Positions 56,969-64,000 of a DNA stretch of 64,000 nucleotides are shown here, one piece after another. A program made the translations under genes and the position numbers. Position 1 is the first letter of the stretch, and every line of letters starts with the position of its first letter. The DNA comes from an uncultured bacterium. Its GTDB lineage: Bacteria; Verrucomicrobiota; Verrucomicrobiia; CAIQCK01. The stretch covers positions 1 through 64,000 of the forward strand of contig CAIQCK010000031.1 of assembly GCA_903870275.1 (NCBI GenBank), given 5' to 3'. The notes beneath the pieces were generated by a model. That model was not told where the DNA came from. It made no database searches and was given only the letters and a program-made list of their open reading frames with translations.

Positions 56969-58363
56969 CTAAAACTCCACGACGTCATTCAGCACCGGCA
57001 CGTGAACCTGTGACTTGGGGAACATTTCCCGCAGCGCCGCCGCCAGCGCGTTCGACTGTTCCGGCTCGCCGTGCACAACGCAGATGTGTTGCAACGGCCC
57101 CGTCGCGCGCCGCGCAAAGTCCAGCAGTTCGCTCCGCCCCGCGTGCGCGCTGAACGCCGAGATCACCTCGACGTGCGCCTTCACGTCGTGTTCCTCGCCG
57201 AAAATGCGCACGCGCTTCTCGCCGGCGATGAGCCGGGCACCGAGCGTGTGTTGCGCGCAGAAGCCGACCATGATGATCGTGTTGCGCTCGTCGCCGATGT
57301 TGTTGTGAAGATGGTGGCAGATGCGCCCGGCCTCGGCCATGCCCGACGCCGAGATGATGATGCACGGCTCCTTCAGGTCATTAAGCGCAATGGACTGCGC
57401 CACGTCATTGATGTAGGTGAGCCGCTCCATGCCGAATGGATTGTGGCGCGCCATCAGTTGCTCGTAGATGCCGGCATTGAAACACTCCGGGTGCAGCTTG
57501 AAAATCTCCGTTGCGTTCACCGCCAGCGGGCTATCCACGAAGATCGGCAGCGGCGGGATGCACTTCTCCTCCGTCAGCCGGTGCAGCGCGTAGACGATGT
57601 GCTGTGTGCGGCCGACGGCGAACGCCGGAATGATGATTTTGCCCTTGCGCTCGATGGCGCGGTTGACAATGCTGCAAAGCCGGTCGTTGATGTGGTCCGC
57701 CGGCTCGTGTTCGCGGTTGCCGTAGGTGCTCTCGATGAGCAGCACGTCCACCTCCTCCATCGGCGCCGGGTCGCGCAGCAACGGATCGTGCCCGCGGCCC
57801 ACGTCGCCGCTGAAACCGATGCGCAGCTTGCGGTTGCCCTCGCGGACGTTCAGATACACTTCCGCCGAGCCGAGGATGTGGCCCGCATCGCGAAAACTGA
57901 CCTGGACGTCGTCGGTGATCCACACCGCGCGTTCGTAACCGACGCCGACAAACTGGCGGAGGGTCGCCTCCGCTTCCTTTTCGTTGTAGATCGGCGCGAC
58001 CGGCGGCAATCCCTTCTTGGCGCGCTTGCGCGAAACGAACTCGGCGTCATAGCGCTGCACGTGGGCGCTGTCTTGGAGCATCACCGCCGACAAATCCCGC
58101 GTGCCGTTGGTGGCGTAAATGTTGCCGGCAAAACCTTTTTTGACCAGCGTCGGCAGCGCGCCGGTGTGGTCAATGTGTGCGTGGCTGACCACCACGGCCT
58201 CAATGGCGCGCGGGTCAAACGGAAACCCGCTGTTACGCTCGATGGATTCGGCGCGCGGCCCCTGAAACATGCCGCACTCCACCATCAGCCGCGTGCCGTT
58301 CGCGTCCAGCATGTGCCGCGATCCGGTGGTCGTCTGCGCCGCGCCATAAAAAGTCCATTTCAT
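56969..58363 (-). CDS. Beta-CASP metallo-beta-lactamase-fold hydrolase (RNA specificity domain)
   Basis: 464 residues. The metallo-beta-lactamase zinc motif is VVSHAHIDHTG, followed by RDAGHILGSAEVYL and the beta-CASP region with GKIIIPAFAVGRTQHIVYAL, SASGMAEAGRICHHLHNNIGDERNTIIMVGFCAQHTLGARL and the C-terminal HVEVISAFSAHAGRSELLDF (the RMMBL domain, H-x-A-H-A). This architecture belongs to RNases of the CPSF-73-like/YsgA group. It probably cleaves RNA in the cytoplasm, though the biological substrate is not known for many bacterial members. The start at 58363 gives a natural N-terminus (MKWTFYGAAQTTTGSRHML). Confidence 0.92.
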   Translation of the reverse strand: MKWTFYGAAQTTTGSRHMLDANGTRLMVECGMFQGPRAESIERNSGFPFDPRAIEAVVVSHAHIDHTGALPTLVKKGFAGNIYATNGTRDLSAVMLQDSAHVQRYDAEFVSRKRAKKGLPPVAPIYNEKEAEATLRQFVGVGYERAVWITDDVQVSFRDAGHILGSAEVYLNVREGNRKLRIGFSGDVGRGHDPLLRDPAPMEEVDVLLIESTYGNREHEPADHINDRLCSIVNRAIERKGKIIIPAFAVGRTQHIVYALHRLTEEKCIPPLPIFVDSPLAVNATEIFKLHPECFNAGIYEQLMARHNPFGMERLTYINDVAQSIALNDLKEPCIIISASGMAEAGRICHHLHNNIGDERNTIIMVGFCAQHTLGARLIAGEKRVRIFGEEHDVKAHVEVISAFSAHAGRSELLDFARRATGPLQHICVVHGEPEQSNALAAALREMFPKSQVHVPVLNDVVEF

Positions 58364-58453
58364 CGCATTGATTCCCTTGCCAAAGCGTAACAGTATAGCG
58401 GAAGTGGAACAGGGGCACAAGAACCGGCGGCGGCATTCGACCCGGCGCGACGG

Positions 58454-60109
58454 TTACTTTCTCGCATCCGGCTCGACGCTGACGCCGTTGCGCTTGAGGA
58501 TGGTGCCTTCCTGAAGGCTGAGGGCGACGAGGGCTTGATTGTAGGTGTTGATCGCCTGCAGTTCGGCCACGCGCGCGGTGTTGAGGTCGCGTTGCATTTG
58601 CAGGACGGTGTAGGTGGTGGAAGTGCCGGCCTTGAGTTTTTCCACTTCGGCGAGGTAGGACTCCAGTCTCAACCGCGTGGTGGCTTGGGCGGAGACGATG
58701 AGCTTGCCCTTGTCGCGCGCTTCGATCACGGCCTGTTCCACGCCGACGATGACCGTCTGTTCGATTTTCTTCAGCGACAATAACGCCTGTTCGACGGCGA
58801 GTTTCCATTGCCGATAGTTGCCGCGGGAGATGTTATTGCCGAGCGGGACGGTGATCGTCAGGCCGGCGGACCATGTGGGGAAGGTGCCGGTGCCGGTGGA
58901 ATCGAAGTTATTGCGGAGCTGGGAGAAGTCCTCATTGAAGCCCTGGTTGTTCGCATTGTAACCGTAGCTTGCGGCGAGATCCACCTGCGGCAGCAACTGG
59001 TTCTGGTAATACTTCAAGTTGATGTGGTTGATCTCCAACTGCAGTTTGTTCTGCAAATACTCCGGCCGGTTTTCGAGACCTTGGCGGATGCTGTCCAGGG
59101 CATCAAAGGGCACGGCCACGATGCTGGGCCGGTCCACCGGCACCAGCCATACCTCGCGAATGGATAACACGTCGCGACTGATGAGCTGCTTGTAGGTGTT
59201 CTCGTCCTCCTCCAATTGCCGCTGCGCGTCGATCAACGTGCCTTCGTTTTGCGACAGCTCGGCCTCGGCGGTCACTACATCCAGCCGTGACATCGTGCCG
59301 ACCTCCATCCGTTTGCGGCTCTCGTCCAAAAACCGTCTGGCGAGGTCCACCGACTCTTGCTGGACCTTCACGTTGTCAATGTCATAGACCAGGTTGTAAT
59401 AGGACTGTTTCACCGTCGCCACCGTCTGCATGACGAACAGGACGAATTGCTGGTAGGAAATATCCTGGTTTTTTTTGGCGATGCGGATCTGCGTTGTGTT
59501 CACGTCCCAGCCGAAGTTTTTCAGCAGCGGTTGCGTGACAGTCGCGCCCATGAACATCGTCCAGTCCGGGCCCAAGCCGGTGCCAAACGTGCTGCTTTGG
59601 AGGCGCTGGCCGTTGAATCCCACGGTGTATTTGGTGCCGAGCGGTGTCAACCCGGTGAGGTTGTTCTGATAATTGTAGGCGCGTGTGCTTGCCGAAGGCG
59701 ACGTAAGCACCGTCCCGCCGCTCGTAAAATAGCCCGCCGGTTGTTGCGACTCGCTCTCCTTGAGACCGGTCACCCAGTTCACGTCAAAAATGCCTTCGGC
59801 CGTCTGCACCTGCGCCGCGCCGATCGCGGGGTTGAGCCGCTGGATGCTGATATCGATGTTTTGCTGGAGCGCGGCCTGCACGCAGTCGAGGACTGTCAAG
59901 AATCGCTTTGGCCGGTTCGAATCCGGGGTGTCGGATGTCGTCGCTTGGGCCGCGATGGTCTGCTCGATGAACGTCAGTTTGTTCGTACCGGTGGTGTTGG
60001 GTGGCGTCGCTTGGGCGGAATAGGGCGGGACGGTGGCTGGCTCGGCTGCGGACAGCGAGGCGGCCAACGCAGCGAGCACTGACAGATTGAAAGTAAAAAA
60101 ATTTCGCAT
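58454..60109 (-). CDS. TolC-family outer-membrane channel
   Basis: 551 residues. A signal peptide starts at ATG 60109 (FFTFNLSVLAALAASLSAA). The long coiled-coil and beta-barrel pattern is repeated twice, as expected for TolC: SYYNLVYDIDNVKVQQESVDLARRFLDESRKRMEVGTMSRLDVVTAEAELSQNEGTL in the first half and SLKKIEQTVIVGVEQAVIEARDKGKLIVSAQATTRLRLESYLAEVEKLKAGTSTTYTVLQMQRDLNTARVAE in the second. It forms an outer-membrane exit duct for a tripartite efflux or secretion system, but no inner-membrane pump or adaptor is beside it. Confidence 0.92.
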   Translation of the reverse strand: MRNFFTFNLSVLAALAASLSAAEPATVPPYSAQATPPNTTGTNKLTFIEQTIAAQATTSDTPDSNRPKRFLTVLDCVQAALQQNIDISIQRLNPAIGAAQVQTAEGIFDVNWVTGLKESESQQPAGYFTSGGTVLTSPSASTRAYNYQNNLTGLTPLGTKYTVGFNGQRLQSSTFGTGLGPDWTMFMGATVTQPLLKNFGWDVNTTQIRIAKKNQDISYQQFVLFVMQTVATVKQSYYNLVYDIDNVKVQQESVDLARRFLDESRKRMEVGTMSRLDVVTAEAELSQNEGTLIDAQRQLEEDENTYKQLISRDVLSIREVWLVPVDRPSIVAVPFDALDSIRQGLENRPEYLQNKLQLEINHINLKYYQNQLLPQVDLAASYGYNANNQGFNEDFSQLRNNFDSTGTGTFPTWSAGLTITVPLGNNISRGNYRQWKLAVEQALLSLKKIEQTVIVGVEQAVIEARDKGKLIVSAQATTRLRLESYLAEVEKLKAGTSTTYTVLQMQRDLNTARVAELQAINTYNQALVALSLQEGTILKRNGVSVEPDARK

Positions 60110-60206
60110 CGCAGAACGCTCCAAATCGGGGTCGGAGGATAAGCAGTCCCCCCCATCGTCGCAATGCAAATCTATTGCCGTCGGGCCGGCGCGGCAGTGG
60201 TGCCGG

Positions 60207-60476
60207 CTAGACCTTTGCATCGGGAAACCGCTCACGGATGGTCGTGCGCACCCCGTCCGCCTCTACGGGGGGCAGCCGGTCGCGGGCAACCAGCCGCTCG
60301 ATGCCGTCCAACAGCGCCAGCCAGTCCTCCAACGGAGGCTGTGGCGTCAGCCGCCAGTTTTCAAACCGCCGTCCGCGCGTGTAGAAGTTCCAGACCCTTC
60401 CGACGTGGTGGGCATAAACCTCGACCTTCTCGCCGTCGGGCGTGCGTCGTTTCCAACTGATGTCGTTTTTGGGCAT
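60207..60476 (-). CDS. Small conserved-type protein of unknown function
   Basis: 89 residues. The sequence is compact and rich in charged and aromatic residues (WKRRTPDGEKVEVYAHHVGRVWNFYTRGRRFENWRLTPQPPLEDWLALLDGIERLVARDRLPP), with no signal or membrane segment. It reads like a real small soluble protein but I do not recognise a family. It lies 97 bases upstream of the TolC gene on the same strand. Confidence 0.62.
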   Translation of the reverse strand: MPKNDISWKRRTPDGEKVEVYAHHVGRVWNFYTRGRRFENWRLTPQPPLEDWLALLDGIERLVARDRLPPVEADGVRTTIRERFPDAKV

Positions 60477-60667
60477 ACCGCTCGACGCGTTTCGCGCGAG
60501 CGCATCAAGTTATGACGCCTTGGCGGCCATTTCTCAACAAAGATGCGCGGCGGCGCAAGGCTCGGCTTGACTGCTTGGCGGCGGGCCGTATCTTACACGC
60601 TTAAACGCCGGCCCATGATTCAACGAACGACCGCTGAAAAGCTGAGAGGAGACGATTGAAACCCGCG

Positions 60668-61939
60668 ATGAATATCAGCCGCGGCGCGGATAACGACGCG
60701 CATGTTGCCATGTCCCGCCGGGAGTTTCTCCGCGTCGGGACGGCTGGCGCGGTGGGGTGGGGAGTTGTCCGGCGCGGGCCGCTCGCGCAGGCGGCGGACG
60801 CGGGCGCGCGATGCGAATCCGTGATCGTGCTCTGGATGCAAGGCGGCGTCTCGCATCTGGACACCTTCGATCCGAAACCGGACGCGCCCGCCGACATCCG
60901 CGGCCCGTTCAAGGCCATCGGCACGAATGTTCCCGGCATCCAGCTTTGCGAACACCTGCCGCGCATGGCGCGCGTCGCCGACAAGATTGCGTTCATCCGC
61001 TCGATGCGCCACGGCGAAGGCGCGCACGAATGCGGGATGAGCTACATGTTAAGCGGTCGCGCGCCGCTGCCGGGAATCCGTCATCCGAGCCTTGGCACCG
61101 TCATCTCGAATGAACTTGGCTGGCGCGACGGCGTGCCGCCCTATGTCGCCATCCCCGGCACGAGTTTTGCCGCCGCGCTCGGCCATCTCGGGCACGGTTG
61201 GCTCGAAACCGTGCACCAACCGCTGGCCATCGCCGGCGATCCGGCGCACGAGAGCTTTGATCAGGACGGATCAACATTGCCGCGGGAGAACGTCGTCGAA
61301 CGGTTGTCGCAAGTCGGGAACGCCTTCGATCCGGCCCATCGAGCCGTTGAGCCAATGCGGGACACGATGCGCTCGGCCCGTTTTTGCGCGGCATTGAACT
61401 TGGAGAAGGAGCCGGACAAAATTCGCGACGCCTACGGGGACGCCAGCCTTGGGCGGAAGTGCCTCCTCGCGCGCCGGCTTGTTGAGGCGGGCGTGCGGTG
61501 CGTCACGGTGGACGAGGATGGTTGGGATCATCATTTTTGCGCGTTTGATTCCCTTAAGCGACGGTTGCCGGTGTTTGACCAGGCGGTCAGCGCGTTGATT
61601 CGCGACCTCGACGACCGCGGTTTGCTCAAGACGACGATGGTGTTGTTCCTGACGGAGTTTGGGCGGTCACCAAGGATTAACGGAGAGGCCGGGCGCGAGC
61701 ACTGGTCGGATGTGTTCTCGGTGTTCGCGGCCGGCGGTGGTGTGCGCGGCGGTCAAGTCATCGGCGCGTCAGACGCGCGCGGCGAGTTGCCGTTGGAGAA
61801 CGCAGTCACGCCTGGAGATTTGGCGCGCACGGTGTGTCAGCAGATCGGCATTGGGTCGAACAAGGGATGCGCACAATCCTCGCTCGGCCAGCGAGCAAGC
61901 CTCGTCCGCGGCGGGCGAATAATCGGTGAGATGATATGA
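60668..61939 (+). CDS. DUF1501-family secreted protein with a Tat signal
   Basis: About 423 residues. The N-terminus has a twin-arginine motif (SRREFLRVGTAGAVGWGVV). The body fits the DUF1501 family, distant relatives of alkaline phosphatases/sulfatases: SVIVLWMQGGVSHLDTFDPKP, HECGMSYMLSGRAPLPGIRHPSLGTVISNELG, TVDEDGWDHHF, TTMVLFLTEFGRSPRINGEAGREHW and AGGGVRGGQVIG. Planctomycetes and Verrucomicrobia encode many such exported folded proteins. Substrate unknown. ATG 60668 and 60710 are both possible, and 60710 begins just at the Tat motif. Confidence 0.9.
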   Translation: MNISRGADNDAHVAMSRREFLRVGTAGAVGWGVVRRGPLAQAADAGARCESVIVLWMQGGVSHLDTFDPKPDAPADIRGPFKAIGTNVPGIQLCEHLPRMARVADKIAFIRSMRHGEGAHECGMSYMLSGRAPLPGIRHPSLGTVISNELGWRDGVPPYVAIPGTSFAAALGHLGHGWLETVHQPLAIAGDPAHESFDQDGSTLPRENVVERLSQVGNAFDPAHRAVEPMRDTMRSARFCAALNLEKEPDKIRDAYGDASLGRKCLLARRLVEAGVRCVTVDEDGWDHHFCAFDSLKRRLPVFDQAVSALIRDLDDRGLLKTTMVLFLTEFGRSPRINGEAGREHWSDVFSVFAAGGGVRGGQVIGASDARGELPLENAVTPGDLARTVCQQIGIGSNKGCAQSSLGQRASLVRGGRIIGEMI

Positions 61940-62150
61940 CAGCTTGCGTGGAAACGCTCATAACCGCGCGTGAAAATGCGCGTCGGACGACAGCGATACC
62001 GGGTCGCCGGCGTTCGCGAGTTAGCACAACCCATTGCGGTCGCGGCGGGTTGCAATTTACCGCCGGTCTTTGGCACGAGTGGTGCGCGGAATCTGGCTTG
62101 GCACTGGTTGTGCCGGAGCAATTCCGTTTTCAGACTGCCCTCTGAAGACG

Positions 62151-62855
62151 ATGAACCAGACAAGCGTTGGCATGAACAGTCTCTGGAAGGTGTTCACAAC
62201 TACGATCGGCAAGAAAGCGGTGATGGCCGCCACGGGTGGCGTGTTGCTTCTTTTTGTCATCGCCCACATGGCAGGCAACCTGCAAATGTTCCTGGGTTGG
62301 GGCGACATCAACAACTACGCGGACCTTCTGAAATCCCACCGCGAATTCCTCTGGCCGTTCCGCGTGTTTTTGGCCACATGCCTGGTGTTGCACGTGAGCA
62401 CGGGCAGTTTTCTGGCCATAGACAATCGCCGGAAGCGCGGACATTCCTACGAGGTGAAAAAATTGGTGGGTGCCAGCTTCGCTTCGCAGACGATGTGGAT
62501 CAGCGGACTGATTATCTTCTGCTTCATCGTTTACCATCTATTGCATTTCACCCTGGGCGTCACCAATCCCGAGTATCTGACTTTTCGGGACGCCCATGAC
62601 CGGCCGGATGTGTATCGGATGATCGTCACGGCTTTCTCCACGGCTGGCACGGTGTGCCTCTACGCACTGGGCGTGGCCACACTGGGTTTCCATCTCAGCC
62701 ATGGCGTGCGGGCGATGGTGGAGTCGCTCGGCCTGCGGATGGAAACGTGGGCCAGCCGCATTGACAAGACTTCGCTCGTGGTGGCGTGCCTGTTGTTCCT
62801 GGGTTTTGCCTCCGTTCCGTTGGCCGTGCTGATGGGACTGCTGCAGTTGAAGTAA
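62151..62855 (+). CDS. sdhC: Succinate dehydrogenase cytochrome b subunit
   Basis: 234 residues with five membrane helices ([102 protein letters not shown] and [25 protein letters not shown]). Histidines within helices 1, 2, 3 and 4 are positioned to hold haem b. This is the single-subunit, di-haem-like anchor found in Bacteroidetes and Verrucomicrobia. The flavoprotein gene follows two bases later. Confidence 0.92.
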   Translation: MNQTSVGMNSLWKVFTTTIGKKAVMAATGGVLLLFVIAHMAGNLQMFLGWGDINNYADLLKSHREFLWPFRVFLATCLVLHVSTGSFLAIDNRRKRGHSYEVKKLVGASFASQTMWISGLIIFCFIVYHLLHFTLGVTNPEYLTFRDAHDRPDVYRMIVTAFSTAGTVCLYALGVATLGFHLSHGVRAMVESLGLRMETWASRIDKTSLVVACLLFLGFASVPLAVLMGLLQLK

Positions 62856-62856
62856 C

Positions 62857-64000
<1,144 letters not shown>

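Noticed and set aside
61936-62145. 69-codon frame between the DUF1501 gene and sdhC
   Set aside because: No domain, no ribosome binding site and a composition unlike its neighbours. The stretch more likely holds the sdhC leader.

Overview
The window looks like a chromosomal segment of a Verrucomicrobiota bacterium, most likely near the Limisphaerales/Pedosphaera group. This is an inference from gene content: an exosortase-linked exopolysaccharide locus, a DUF1501 protein with a Tat signal, a Uro-D family methyltransferase, a Bacteroidetes/Verrucomicrobia-type SdhC-SdhA pair, and intergenic hairpin repeats accompanied by a REP-associated transposase (RAYT). No rRNA or single-copy marker is present to fix the taxonomy.

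Region 1 (about 0.35-32 kb, all + strand) is one large exopolysaccharide/exosortase locus. It opens with a specialised NusG paralogue (LoaP/UpxY/RfaH type), which probably promotes read-through of the long operon. Next come a priming sugar-phosphate transferase, enzymes for a UDP-diacetamido-uronic-acid-like sugar (Gfo/Idh dehydrogenase, hexapeptide acetyltransferase, a distant DegT aminotransferase and a UDP-sugar 6-dehydrogenase), a Wzz/BY-kinase-like chain-length protein whose Walker A lysine is missing, a deacetylase-GT4 fusion, a second deacetylase, two GT2 enzymes, a secreted beta-helix protein, a Wzy/ligase-like membrane protein, a Wzx-like flippase, a pyruvyltransferase-like enzyme, three FemAB/GNAT-like proteins and an OafA-type acyltransferase. 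The locus ends with an outer-membrane beta-barrel carrying a duplicated VFRTRxxC motif, an exosortase with an intact Cys/Arg/His triad, a 1075-residue TPR lipoprotein (PrsT-like) and a B12-binding radical SAM protein.

Region 2 (32-38.5 kb, mostly - strand) is housekeeping and accessory: ETF-ubiquinone oxidoreductase, a small lipoprotein, a Uro-D family methyltransferase, two small membrane or secreted proteins, a TrmA/RlmD-type RNA methyltransferase and, on the + strand, a CAU tRNA with a good promoter. An SDR oxidoreductase follows.

Region 3 (39.6-45 kb, +) is a four-gene Ton/Tol-like operon: ExbB, ExbD, a TPR protein and a membrane-anchored, proline-rich VWA protein. Region 4 (45-48.9 kb) is the mobile and repeat-rich part: at least seven clusters of a TGTAGCGGCGGTC-type inverted repeat surround a RAYT, and three copies sit in frame in the N-terminus of a DNA methyltransferase fused to an Mrr-like nuclease domain. 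A gene-free kilobase follows, with 10-bp-phased heptamer repeats. Region 5 (48.9-60.5 kb) holds a large secreted glycosidase-like protein, a PEP-mutase/isocitrate-lyase family enzyme, a pair of half-size EamA/SMR transporters, a classical TonB-ExbB-ExbD set, an AI-2E family permease, a beta-CASP metallo-hydrolase and a TolC-type outer-membrane protein. Region 6 (60.6-64 kb, +) has a DUF1501 protein and the start of a succinate dehydrogenase operon (sdhC, then sdhA running off the window end).

The most unusual material is the repeat/RAYT system and its invasion of the methyltransferase gene, together with several genes whose promoter-like elements lie so close to the start codon that leaderless or near-leaderless transcripts are predicted.
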